Shown: positions 1 to 7,764 of the stretch, in pieces | Layout of the letters: each line of letters begins with the position of its first letter | How positions within the stretch are numbered: position 1 is the stretch's first letter | NCBI GenBank assembly: GCA_902795985.1 | Contig: CADBNG010000324.1 | Coordinates: 1-14,404, forward strand | From: an uncultured Lachnospiraceae bacterium | Lineage (GTDB): Bacteria; Bacillota_A; Clostridia; Lachnospirales; Lachnospiraceae | DNA: 14,404 nucleotides | Direction of reading: 5' to 3' | The notes under the pieces: generated by a model | The model's input: only the letters and a program-made list of their open reading frames with translations | Told to the model about the DNA's origin: nothing | Database searches by the model: none | Program-made: the position numbers and the translations under genes

Positions 1-2532
1 GAGGACGATAAGCAGTATGTTGTAATGGAGACATCGGAATCCAGTTCGACCTATTCGGCGCAGCTGAAGATTTCCGATTTCAAAGATCCCGGCGAATTTA
101 CGGCGGAAGTCTATAAAAAGCCAGGAAAAACAGTCCTCCTTGGGACACTGAATTTTACCGTTCCTTCCGCAAAGAAGGGAACGCTCACGGTATCTTCCCT
201 TAACAAAACCAAAGGAACCGCGGTGGTCACAACCAAAGGGTTTTCATCGGCCTCCGGTTATAAAAAGGTTTACGCGAAAGCCTGGAACAAGAGCGATAAA
301 AGCGATCTTTATACCTATAACCTGACGCAGAATTCCGGCGGGCAGTGGACGTTTACGCTGAATACATCCAAACATGCCGGTGTAAAAGGCAAATACAAAA
401 TCCAGGTCTATACGGTGGACGGCAACGGCTTCGAACAGCTTTCGGCGTCCGACACCGTTGATTTCAGCGGGACAACCGGAAAAATTACCATCGGGACGAA
501 CAGCACCAACGGAAAGTATTCCGTTAAAGTGGCGAATTTCTCCAGCTCCGAAAAGGTCACCGGTTTAAAAGCGGCGGTCTGGAGCGAAGTGAAAGACCAG
601 GACGATCTTTCCTGGATCACCCTGGATGCCATAGATGAAACCACTTATATGTGCAAATCCTATATCCGGGACTTCAAAAACTTCGGAACCGTCAACGTCC
701 ATGTCTATATGGCGATGGCGGACGGAACCGAGAAGATTCTCGGAACAAAGACGTTTAACCTGAAGAGCCCGTCCGTCAAAACGGTTGCGGTCAAGACGAA
801 TGCCTCCAATGGCAATTTTGCCATTACCGCCAGCAGTTTCACCAGCGATTTTGAGATCGAGTCGGTCCGGGCGGAAGTGTGGCCGAAGGCGGATTCCGCC
901 AAAAAGAAAGAATATGCGCTGACCCGGTCCGGATCCAAATTTGTCCTGACCGGCAGCAATATTGCGGATATGGGCGGCTATTCCGGAATCTATCAGGTCC
1001 GGCTCTATGCCCGGCTGAAAAACGGCCCGGAAAAAATGGTCAAATCCACCAGCTTTGAATTCGCGGAATCCGCCGGAAATATCTCCTATGCGGATAAGAA
1101 TGCGGGAAAGACCGGCAAGGAGCAGACCGTTTACACACTGAAAGCTTCCGGGATTGCAAACAAGACCGGCGTGAGCAACGTGCAGTTCCGCATCTGGCGC
1201 GCATCGGATCCCGGGGTCAAAAAATGGTACAAGACCACAGCGGACGGAAAGGGAGGCTATACAGCCGACGTCTCCATCAGTACGTTCAAAAAAGGCGGAC
1301 AGTATATTGCCCAGCTCTATGTGACGGACAGCAGCGGCGCGCGGAAATCGGTAAAGAAAAAATACGTCATGAAGGTGGACGAGACGGCTGCCGGCACCGT
1401 GGGCATCGTGAAAAAGAATACGAAAGAAGGACGATTCCTGGTGGCGCTTCAGTCGCCGTCGGCTCCGTCCGGAGTGAAGAGCGTCCAGTTTACGCTGTGG
1501 ACAAAGACGGATAAGGCGGACAGCTTCACCTATACGGCAAAGAAGCAGAGCGACGGTTCCTTCCGCGCGGCAGCGGACATCCGGAACCATCAGTACCGGA
1601 TCGGGACGTTCCATATCAGCACGACGCTGGTCATGGGCAATGGAATCACCTGCACGCTTCCGGAAGCGAAAGATTATTACAAGACCGTCGCGAACTTTAC
1701 TTTCGTGGACAAACCGGGCAAGGGGACCCGCAATCTCGGCATTGTGAACCCCTCCGGAGACAATGTGCAATTTGCGGTCTGGAGCGATAAGAATGACCAG
1801 GACGACCTGATCTGGTTCAAAGCCACCAAGCTCGGGAAAACCTGGGTGGCAAGCGTGGACCTGACCCAGTTCTCCGACGCCGGTACGTATCATGCCCATG
1901 CCTATTCCGGGAAGGAAACCTTCCTGGCGGCGCTCTCCTTCGACGTGGAGGAAGGCGAAGCCGGACGGACCGGCTGGTTCTATGAGAACGGCCTGAAGTA
2001 TTACTACAAGAACAACATAAAACAGACCGATCTTACCGGAATGGTCGGCGGCCCGTTCCAGATCTGCGTGAACCGCGCCTGCAACACTATTACGGTTTAC
2101 GCCCTGGACGGCGGCAACGGCTATATCATTCCGGTGATCGCGTTTGTCTGTTCCACCGGTCTTCCGGGCATGGAAACCCCCACCGGTGTATATTACACCT
2201 ACGCCAAGAACCGCTGGGAGGAACTGATGGGACCGACCTGGGGACAGTATTCGGCCCGCGTGGTGGACGGAATCTACATTCACTCCATGCCGTCAAACAT
2301 CCCGTACTCCCATTACGGCATCCCGTGGAGCGAATACAATAAACTGGGTTCCCCCGCGTCCCACGGCTGTATCCGGGTCAATGTGGCGGCGGCGAAATGG
2401 ATTTATGATCACTGCGGCGTGGGAACGGAAGTGAAGATCTACGACAGCGGAGACCCCGGCCCCTTCGGAAAGCCCACCGCTCCCAAGCTGAGCCCCGGCC
2501 AGGACTGGGATCCCACGGATCCGGAGATGTAA
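1..2532 (+). CDS. Secreted L,D-transpeptidase with GBS-Bsp-like repeats (5' end outside window)
   Basis: The frame is open from the first base, so the N-terminus and any signal peptide lie upstream; the Met at 25 is probably internal. Numbering from the first codon in the window, the protein has a partial repeat (1-55), then about six repeats of roughly 100 residues starting near 58, 160, 257, 357, 465 and 574 (the last shorter). They resemble the GBS Bsp-like family; two carry an AVWS...DQDDL.W signature. A short aromatic stretch (GWFYENGLKYYYKNN, about 655-670) looks like a wall-binding repeat. The YkuD catalytic domain spans about 687-817, with IYIHS (His761) and SHGCIRV (His788, nucleophile Cys790). 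YkuD enzymes form 3-3 cross-links in peptidoglycan or attach ligands to it. The tail is proline-rich. Catalytic residues are intact; the repeats presumably bind or space the enzyme in the wall (inference). The gene is followed by a palindrome and a convergent tRNA unit. Confidence 0.9.
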   Translation, partial: EDDKQYVVMETSESSSTYSAQLKISDFKDPGEFTAEVYKKPGKTVLLGTLNFTVPSAKKGTLTVSSLNKTKGTAVVTTKGFSSASGYKKVYAKAWNKSDKSDLYTYNLTQNSGGQWTFTLNTSKHAGVKGKYKIQVYTVDGNGFEQLSASDTVDFSGTTGKITIGTNSTNGKYSVKVANFSSSEKVTGLKAAVWSEVKDQDDLSWITLDAIDETTYMCKSYIRDFKNFGTVNVHVYMAMADGTEKILGTKTFNLKSPSVKTVAVKTNASNGNFAITASSFTSDFEIESVRAEVWPKADSAKKKEYALTRSGSKFVLTGSNIADMGGYSGIYQVRLYARLKNGPEKMVKSTSFEFAESAGNISYADKNAGKTGKEQTVYTLKASGIANKTGVSNVQFRIWRASDPGVKKWYKTTADGKGGYTADVSISTFKKGGQYIAQLYVTDSSGARKSVKKKYVMKVDETAAGTVGIVKKNTKEGRFLVALQSPSAPSGVKSVQFTLWTKTDKADSFTYTAKKQSDGSFRAAADIRNHQYRIGTFHISTTLVMGNGITCTLPEAKDYYKTVANFTFVDKPGKGTRNLGIVNPSGDNVQFAVWSDKNDQDDLIWFKATKLGKTWVASVDLTQFSDAGTYHAHAYSGKETFLAALSFDVEEGEAGRTGWFYENGLKYYYKNNIKQTDLTGMVGGPFQICVNRACNTITVYALDGGNGYIIPVIAFVCSTGLPGMETPTGVYYTYAKNRWEELMGPTWGQYSARVVDGIYIHSMPSNIPYSHYGIPWSEYNKLGSPASHGCIRVNVAAAKWIYDHCGVGTEVKIYDSGDPGPFGKPTAPKLSPGQDWDPTDPEM

Positions 2533-2563
2533 CGCGGCGGAACATCCGGGAATCATAAACAGC

Positions 2564-2618
2564 ACAAAGTGCCTGTCCCCTTTGTGTTAAAAACAACACA
2601 GGGGAACCGGCACTTTGT
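2564..2618. repeat. Imperfect palindrome, REP-like; possible terminator for the upstream gene
   Basis: Arms 2564-2588 and 2595-2618 are near-perfect inverted copies: a 10-bp outer stem ACAAAGTGCC/GGCACTTTGT, one mismatch, two small bulges, then CCCC/GGGG and an inner TGTGTT/AACACA stem around an A-rich loop. It begins 31 nt after the transpeptidase stop codon, so it could end that transcript, but no clear T-run follows on the plus strand. On the minus strand it reads GGGGACAGGCACTTTG, a core that I recall as recurring in dispersed palindromes linked to IS200/RAYT-type transposases; that link is recall, not a search result. Confidence 0.55.
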
Positions 2619-2650
2619 ATTATTCGCTTTGATGAGGTGTTCATTGCGGA

Positions 2651-2693
2651 CAAAAAATAAAAAATGCGGAGCCTGTAGAATTAGGCTCCGCAT
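2651..2693 (-). terminator. Intrinsic terminator of tRNA-Glu
   Basis: A perfect 11-bp stem (2664-2674 with 2683-2693, ATGCGGAGCCT/AGGCTCCGCAT) with an 8-nt loop is followed on the minus strand by a T-rich tract (complement of 2652-2663). It lies 11 nt downstream of the tRNA 3' end. There is no T-run on the plus-strand side, so it acts only on minus-strand transcription. Confidence 0.9.
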
Positions 2694-2704
2694 CAGACGC
2701 TGAA

Positions 2705-2776
2705 CAGTCGATAGGGGAATCGAACCCCTGTTTCCGCCGTGAGAGGGCGGCGTCTTAACCGCTTGACCAATCGACC
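2705..2776 (-). tRNA. tRNA-Glu (anticodon CTC)
   Basis: Read on the minus strand, the 72-nt cloverleaf is complete. The acceptor stem is GGTCGAT/ATCGACT, with a G1-U72 wobble as the first pair. The D-arm contains TTGGTCAAGCGGTTAAGACG. The anticodon stem is CCGCC/GGCGG around the loop CTCTCAC (anticodon CTC, reading GAG). The T-arm is AGGGG-TTCGATT-CCCCT. The discriminator base is G, as expected for tRNA-Glu. The next bases are TTC, so CCA is not encoded and must be added after transcription. The gene is a stand-alone unit with its own promoter and terminator. Confidence 0.95.
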
Positions 2777-2791
2777 ATGCCAAATGATAGT
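2763..2791 (+). promoter_or_regulatory. Candidate pcrA-clpC promoter overlapping the tRNA gene
   Basis: A -35-like TTGACC (2763-2768) lies inside the 5' part of the tRNA-Glu gene, then a 17-nt spacer and a -10-like GATAGT (2786-2791, 4 of 6 consensus bases). The start would fall near 2798, giving a leader of about 64 nt to the pcrA ATG. The -10 covers the same bases as the opposing tRNA -10. A TACAAT at 2791-2796 is a better -10 but is 22 nt from this -35. The prediction rests on motif match and position only. Confidence 0.4.
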
Positions 2792-2815
2792 ACAATAGAA
2801 AGCGGTTTATGTCAA
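2787..2815 (-). promoter_or_regulatory. Sigma-A promoter of tRNA-Glu
   Basis: On the minus strand a perfect -35 TTGACA (2815-2810) is followed by a 17-nt spacer and a -10 TACTAT (2792-2787). The predicted start near 2780 leaves a leader of only about 4 nt before the tRNA 5' end at 2776. Near-consensus strength fits a stable RNA gene. Confidence 0.85.
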
Positions 2816-2827
2816 GGAAAAAATCAG

Positions 2828-2843
2828 GCCGCCGGCCGGCGGC
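2828..2843. repeat. Perfect 16-bp GC palindrome in the pcrA leader
   Basis: GCCGCCGGCCGGCGGC equals its own reverse complement. It ends 18 nt before the preferred pcrA start (2862) and 3 nt before the alternative ATG at 2847. It could be a protein-binding site or fold as a 6-bp stem with a GGCC loop in the mRNA leader. Its role is unknown. Confidence 0.5.
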
Positions 2844-2861
2844 AAAATGAAGAAGGACAAG

Positions 2862-5075
2862 ATGGAATTATTGGAAAATTTAAACAGTCCCCAGAAGGAA
2901 GCGGTAACCTGTACGGAAGGACCGCTGCTGATTCTCGCAGGCGCGGGTTCGGGAAAAACCCGGGTCCTCACCCACCGGATCGCCTATCTGATGCGGGAAA
3001 AGAACGTAGATCCGTTCAATATCATGGCCATCACCTTTACGAACAAGGCAGCCGATGAAATGCGCGAGAGGGTCAATGCCATAGCCGGATTCGGCGCGGA
3101 GGCCGTGTGGGTCTCCACGTTCCATTCGGCGTGCGCGAGGATTCTCCGCCGCTTCGCGGACCGGCTGGGATACGGAACCAGCTTTTCCATTTATGACACG
3201 GACGATTCCAAACAGGTTCTGAAGAATGTGATCGCCCGGCTTCAGGCGGATCCGAAGCGCTTTCCCGTCAAAAAAGTCCTTTCCGTGATTTCTTCGGCAA
3301 AGAACCGGATGCATCCGGCGTCGGACATGATGTCCGAAGCCTGCACCCGCGACGAGGAGATCTACGCGGAAGCGTACCGTCTGTATGAGGAAGATCTGTT
3401 TAACAGCAATGCCATGGATTTCGACGACCTGCTTCTGAAGACCGTGGAGCTGTTTAAGAAAAATCCGGACGTGCTGGAAGGATATCAGGAACGGCTGCGG
3501 TATATCTGCGTGGACGAATACCAGGATACGAACATCGTTCAGTTTGAATTCGTCCGCCTGCTGGCTTCGAAATACCGGAACCTCTGCGTAGTCGGTGACG
3601 ACGACCAGTCGATTTACAAATTCCGCGGCGCGGATATCCGCAACATCCTGGAATTTGAAAAGTATTTTCCCGACGCGAAGGTCATCAAGCTGGAACAGAA
3701 TTACCGGTCCGTCGGCAACATTCTGAAAGGCGCCAACGCGGTAATCGCCAACAACGTGGGCAGGAAGGACAAATCTCTCTGGACCGCGAAGGGTGACGGG
3801 GCCCTGATCCGGCTGAAACGGTATCCCACCGCCCCGGACGAGGCGTTTGAAGTGGTCCGGGATATCCGCGCGAAGGCGGAAAAAGGGGAGAAATACAGCG
3901 ATTTCGCTATCCTGTACCGGACGAATGCCCAGTCCCGGCTGTTTGAAGAAAAGCTGATTTACGCCAATATCCCCTACCAGCTGATCGGCGGCGTAAACTT
4001 TTATGCCCGGAGGGAAATCAAGGATATCATGGCCTATCTGAAGACCATCGCCAACGCCAGGGACGACCTGGCAGTGAAGCGGATCCTGAATGTGCCCAAA
4101 CGGGGCATCGGCGCCACCAGCATCTCCCGTGTGGACGAATATGCCCGGATTGGCGGGATGACGTTCTACGAAGCCCTGACAAAGGCCCGGGAGATTCCCG
4201 GCATGGGAAAAGCCGCGGAAAAGATCGAAAACTTCGTGCTGCTGATCCGGCGCATGCAGGCGATTGCCGGTGAAATCGGTACGGCGGCCCTGATTGAAAC
4301 CATTCTGAAAGATACCGGATACCGTCAGGAGTTGGTGGATGAGGATACGGATGAAGCCCTGGAGCGTCTGGAGAACCTGAACGAACTCGTCTCCAAGGCC
4401 CGTTTATACGAGGAATCCAATCCGTCCGCGACCCTGAACGGCTTTCTGGAGGAAGTGGCCCTGGTGGCGGATATCGATTCGATGGACAGCGGCACGGACC
4501 GGGTCCTGATGATGACGATTCACAGCGCCAAGGGGCTGGAATTCCCGAACGTCTATCTGGTCGGCATGGAAGACGGCCTTTTCCCGGGCTTTCATTCCAT
4601 CTTCGACCTGAACGAGGAAGAGCTGGAAGAAGAGCGCCGGCTTTGCTACGTCGGCATGACCCGCGCGATGAAAACCCTGACGCTGACGATGGCGAGGGAA
4701 AGAATGACGCGGGGAGAGTATGACGTGCACAGGCTTTCCCGCTTCGCGGAGGAAATTCCGAAAGAGCTTCTGGACGAAGACCGGTTCGGCTCCTTCTATG
4801 AAGAAAAGAAGAAACCGGTTCCGGGAGGAGGCATTCCTTCCTCCGGGAGACGGCTGACCGGGCCGCCGAAAGGCTTTTCACCGAAGCAGTTTAAAGTGGT
4901 CAAGGCGTCGTCGCTGGATTATTCCGAAGGGGACCGGGTCCGTCACCGCAAGTTCGGAGAAGGAACGGTCGCGAAGATCGAGGATGGCGGAAAAGATTTT
5001 GAAGTGACCGTCGATTTTGATGCGGCGGGAAGAAAAAAGCTGTTTGCCTCATTTGCGAAACTGGAAAAGATCTGA
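2862..5075 (+). CDS. pcrA: ATP-dependent 3'-5' DNA helicase PcrA (UvrD/Rep family)
   Basis: This SF1A helicase unwinds DNA in repair and replication restart and clears stalled RNA polymerase. The 737-residue product opens with the family hallmark MELLENLNSPQKEAV (Q-motif), then Walker A AGAGSGKT (26-33), motif Ia ITFTNKAADEM, Walker B/motif II DEYQDT (from 218), motif III GDDDQSIYKFRGA, motif IV QNYRS, motif V TIHSAKGLEF (about 552) and motif VI YVGMTRA. A C-terminal Tudor-like domain (about 690-737, GDRVRHRKFGEGTV) matches the PcrA segment that contacts RNA polymerase. I chose ATG 2862 because AAGAAGGA precedes it by 4 nt and PcrA proteins normally start here; an in-frame ATG at 2847 would add five residues but has no Shine-Dalgarno and abuts a GC palindrome. 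It is the first gene of an operon with clpC, 18 bp apart. Confidence 0.95.
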   Translation: MELLENLNSPQKEAVTCTEGPLLILAGAGSGKTRVLTHRIAYLMREKNVDPFNIMAITFTNKAADEMRERVNAIAGFGAEAVWVSTFHSACARILRRFADRLGYGTSFSIYDTDDSKQVLKNVIARLQADPKRFPVKKVLSVISSAKNRMHPASDMMSEACTRDEEIYAEAYRLYEEDLFNSNAMDFDDLLLKTVELFKKNPDVLEGYQERLRYICVDEYQDTNIVQFEFVRLLASKYRNLCVVGDDDQSIYKFRGADIRNILEFEKYFPDAKVIKLEQNYRSVGNILKGANAVIANNVGRKDKSLWTAKGDGALIRLKRYPTAPDEAFEVVRDIRAKAEKGEKYSDFAILYRTNAQSRLFEEKLIYANIPYQLIGGVNFYARREIKDIMAYLKTIANARDDLAVKRILNVPKRGIGATSISRVDEYARIGGMTFYEALTKAREIPGMGKAAEKIENFVLLIRRMQAIAGEIGTAALIETILKDTGYRQELVDEDTDEALERLENLNELVSKARLYEESNPSATLNGFLEEVALVADIDSMDSGTDRVLMMTIHSAKGLEFPNVYLVGMEDGLFPGFHSIFDLNEEELEEERRLCYVGMTRAMKTLTLTMARERMTRGEYDVHRLSRFAEEIPKELLDEDRFGSFYEEKKKPVPGGGIPSSGRRLTGPPKGFSPKQFKVVKASSLDYSEGDRVRHRKFGEGTVAKIEDGGKDFEVTVDFDAAGRKKLFASFAKLEKI

Positions 5076-5093
5076 TCGGATCGGAGAAAGAAC

Positions 5094-7568
5094 ATGGCAA
5101 AAGAATATACTGCGGAAAGCATCAAAGCACTGGAAATCGCGGCAACCTACGCGCTGGAAAAGGAAAGCGCCTATACCGGCAGCGAGCATATCCTGATGGG
5201 CCTTTTGCTGGAGCCGGACGGCACGGCGAGCCGCGTTTTAAAGGATCACGGGGTAACCCAGATCCGTCTGGACGAACTGATCGATAAATTCGTCATGCCG
5301 GAGTCGGAAACTCCCGCGCGCCGGAGAAAAAAGAAAAAACCGGAGTTCTCCCCCCGCGCGGCGGTCCTTCTGGACCAGGCGGAGCTGGAGAGCACCCATT
5401 TTGATGAAGAAAAGGTGGGAACGGCCCATATCCTTATGGCCATCCTTCAGGATTCCGGCTGTTCGGCCACCCGCCTGCTCTTTTCGATGAATGTGGATAT
5501 TCAGGCGGCCTATGCCGCCCTGTGGGAAGCCGCCGGCAGCGATCCGGAAGGCGCCGCGGAGTACCTGAGCGAGCAGCAGAATCTGGAAGGCGCTCCCAGC
5601 GATACCCCGACTCTGGATAAATTCAGCCGGGACCTGACCTTTCTGGCCTCAACCGGTTCGCTGGATCCGGTCATCGGACGGACGGAGGAGATCCGCCGTC
5701 TGGTCCAGATCTTAAGCCGCCGCACCAAGAACAATCCCTGCCTGACCGGGGAACCGGGCGTCGGCAAAACCGCGATTGTGGAAGGCCTTGCCCTGCGGAT
5801 TGCTTCCGGCCTTGTGCCGGCGAATCTGGAAAACCGCCGTCTGGTCATGCTGGACATGTCCGCGGTGGTGGCCGGGACCAAATACCGGGGCGAGTTCGAG
5901 CAGCGGATCCGAACCATTATCGAGGAAGTCGCCATGGCGCGCAACGTCATCCTTTTCATGGATGAAATGCACACCATGATCGGCGCGGGCGGCGCGGAAG
6001 GCACGCTGGATGCGTCCAATATTTTAAAGCCCGCCCTTTCGAGAGGAGAAATCCGCATGATCGGCGCGACGACCCTGGACGAGTACCGCAAGTATGTGGA
6101 AAAGGACGCAGCCCTGGAACGCCGGTTCCAGCAGGTGCCGGTGGAGGAACCCTCCAAAGAAGAGTGCGTAACGATCCTTCAGGGGCTGAAACCGTACTAT
6201 GAAAAGCATCACAACGTCCGCATCACGGACGATGCCATTACCGCCGCTGTCGAGATGAGCTCCCGCTATATTTCCGACCGCTTCCTGCCGGATAAGGCGC
6301 TGGACGTGCTGGACGAAGCCGCGTCCCAGATCCGTCTTTCGGATTTTGACGCCACCGGGACGCTGGTGGAGGAAGGCCGGAAGCTCCGGGAAATGATCCG
6401 GGAGCGGGATCAGCTGATCCGGGAAGGCAGCTATGCGGAAGCCTCGAAAATGAACGCGGCGATCCGCCGCCAGAGCGCTTCCATCGAGAGAAAAAAGGCC
6501 CGTCCGGGCCGTACGGCGCAGAAAGGCACGCCGGTGGTAACGGAAGACAACGTCGCCGCGACCGTGTCCTCCCTGACAAAAATCCCGGTGGCCCGCCTGA
6601 AAGAGACGGAATCCAAACGGCTGGCTAAGCTGGAAACGGTGCTGCATAAACGGGTCATCGGCCAGGAGGAAGCCGTCGGGGCCATTGCCCGGGCGATCCG
6701 CCGGGGCCGGGTCGGCTTAAAAGATCCGAACCGTCCCATCGGAACCTTCCTGTTTCTGGGACCCACCGGCGTCGGAAAGACCGAGCTGTCCAAAGCGGTT
6801 GCGGAAGCCGTGTTCGGCAGCGAAACGGACATTGTCCGCGTGGATATGTCCGAATATATGGAGAAGCACAGCGTCTCCAAGATCGTCGGTTCGCCGCCCG
6901 GTTACGTCGGTTACGACGAAGGCGGCCAGCTGACGGAAAAGATCCGCCGCAATCCCTACTCCGTCGTTCTTTTCGACGAGATCGAAAAGGCCCACCCGGA
7001 CGTTTTCAACATCCTGCTCCAGATGATGGACGAAGGCCGCATCACCGACTCCAAGGGACGGACCGTGGACTTCAAAAACACCTGCATTATCATGACCTCC
7101 AACGCCGGCGCGGCCTCGATCATCGAGCCGAAGCGCCTGGGCTTCCTTTCCCGGGAAGATGAGAAGAGGGATTATGAGCATATGAAGAATCTCGTGATGG
7201 AGGAAGTCCGCCGGATTTTCCGGCCGGAATTCCTGAACCGGATCGACGAGATCATCGTCTTCCATTCGCTCACAAAGGAGAACCTGAAGGATATTCTGGG
7301 ACTCCAGCTGCGCATCCTGAACGACCGCTGCAAAGAGAGCATGGATCTGCGTCTTAAATTCCGCACGTCGGCGAAGGAAGCGCTGATTACCAAAAGCTTC
7401 GATCCGAAGTACGGCGCCCGCCCGCTGAAGCGCACGATTCAGACCATGCTGGAGGACCCGCTGGCCGAAAAGATGCTGAGCGGGGAAATCAGCAGGGGAG
7501 ATACGGTGGCGATCGGGTACCGGAACGGAAAGTATGTGTTTGACGTGGTGGAGGAAACGGAAAAATAA
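5094..7568 (+). CDS. clpC: ATP-dependent Clp protease ATP-binding subunit ClpC
   Basis: This Hsp100 hexameric unfoldase feeds substrates to ClpP. The 824-residue protein has two N-terminal Clp repeats (about 5-140; first GSEHILMGL, second GTAHILMAI). The D1 AAA+ module has GEPGVGKT (about 218-225), Walker B LFMDEMHT and the sensor GATTLDEYRKY. A short UVR-like middle coiled coil (about 420-460) follows, then D2 with GPTGVGKT (about 556-563), VVLFDEIEKAHPDV, and the C-terminal small domain. LGF at 682-684 sits where the ClpP-docking loop lies, and the short middle domain excludes the disaggregase ClpB. A GGAG Shine-Dalgarno lies 8-9 nt before the ATG. It follows pcrA by 18 bp and is closed by a terminator. 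No ctsR, mcsA or mcsB is beside it and I see no CtsR-type GGTCAAA repeat upstream. Glu31 is kept, but the matching position in the second repeat is Ala111. Confidence 0.93.
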   Translation: MAKEYTAESIKALEIAATYALEKESAYTGSEHILMGLLLEPDGTASRVLKDHGVTQIRLDELIDKFVMPESETPARRRKKKKPEFSPRAAVLLDQAELESTHFDEEKVGTAHILMAILQDSGCSATRLLFSMNVDIQAAYAALWEAAGSDPEGAAEYLSEQQNLEGAPSDTPTLDKFSRDLTFLASTGSLDPVIGRTEEIRRLVQILSRRTKNNPCLTGEPGVGKTAIVEGLALRIASGLVPANLENRRLVMLDMSAVVAGTKYRGEFEQRIRTIIEEVAMARNVILFMDEMHTMIGAGGAEGTLDASNILKPALSRGEIRMIGATTLDEYRKYVEKDAALERRFQQVPVEEPSKEECVTILQGLKPYYEKHHNVRITDDAITAAVEMSSRYISDRFLPDKALDVLDEAASQIRLSDFDATGTLVEEGRKLREMIRERDQLIREGSYAEASKMNAAIRRQSASIERKKARPGRTAQKGTPVVTEDNVAATVSSLTKIPVARLKETESKRLAKLETVLHKRVIGQEEAVGAIARAIRRGRVGLKDPNRPIGTFLFLGPTGVGKTELSKAVAEAVFGSETDIVRVDMSEYMEKHSVSKIVGSPPGYVGYDEGGQLTEKIRRNPYSVVLFDEIEKAHPDVFNILLQMMDEGRITDSKGRTVDFKNTCIIMTSNAGAASIIEPKRLGFLSREDEKRDYEHMKNLVMEEVRRIFRPEFLNRIDEIIVFHSLTKENLKDILGLQLRILNDRCKESMDLRLKFRTSAKEALITKSFDPKYGARPLKRTIQTMLEDPLAEKMLSGEISRGDTVAIGYRNGKYVFDVVEETEK

Positions 7569-7651
7569 GCGGACCGGCAGTTGAAAACCGGGCAATTACA
7601 AGATCTTGTGCTCTACGGAACGACAGCGATTCTCTGGCGCAAGATACGGTT

Positions 7652-7690
7652 AAAACAGGACTTTTGGATCATCCGGAAGCCCTGTTTTTT
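7652..7690 (+). terminator. Intrinsic terminator of the pcrA-clpC operon
   Basis: Bases 7652-7667 pair with 7673-7688 as a long stem (AAAACAGG/CCTGTTTT outer; CTTTTGG/CCGGAAG inner, with one mismatch and two G-T pairs) around an ATCAT loop, leading directly into TTTTTT. It sits 83 nt after the clpC stop and before the mraZ promoter, so it separates the two operons. Confidence 0.8.
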
Positions 7691-7725
7691 CTTGCTTTCT
7701 TTCCCGCTTTTTTCCCTGAAAACAC

Positions 7726-7754
7726 TTGCAAATGTGGGGACTCGGAGGTAGAAT
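7726..7754 (+). promoter_or_regulatory. Promoter of the mraZ/dcw operon
   Basis: A -35 TTGCAA (7726-7731), a 17-nt spacer and a -10 TAGAAT (7749-7754) match sigma-A consensus well. The start is predicted near 7761, directly at the GTGG repeat array, giving a leader of about 53 nt before mraZ. A further GTGGGG copy (7734-7739) lies inside the spacer. Confidence 0.8.
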
Positions 7755-7764
7755 ATGAGGGAAA

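Noticed and set aside
565..2283. Long minus-strand open frame (572 codons) opposite the L,D-transpeptidase
   Set aside because: The plus-strand protein has clear repeat and YkuD motifs; the antisense frame encodes no recognisable motif and is explained by G/C-rich third positions removing stops.
7598..7609. 12-bp palindrome ACAAGATCTTGT after clpC
   Set aside because: It is a short isolated palindrome inside the clpC 3' untranslated region, upstream of the terminator, with no promoter beside it. This may be chance.
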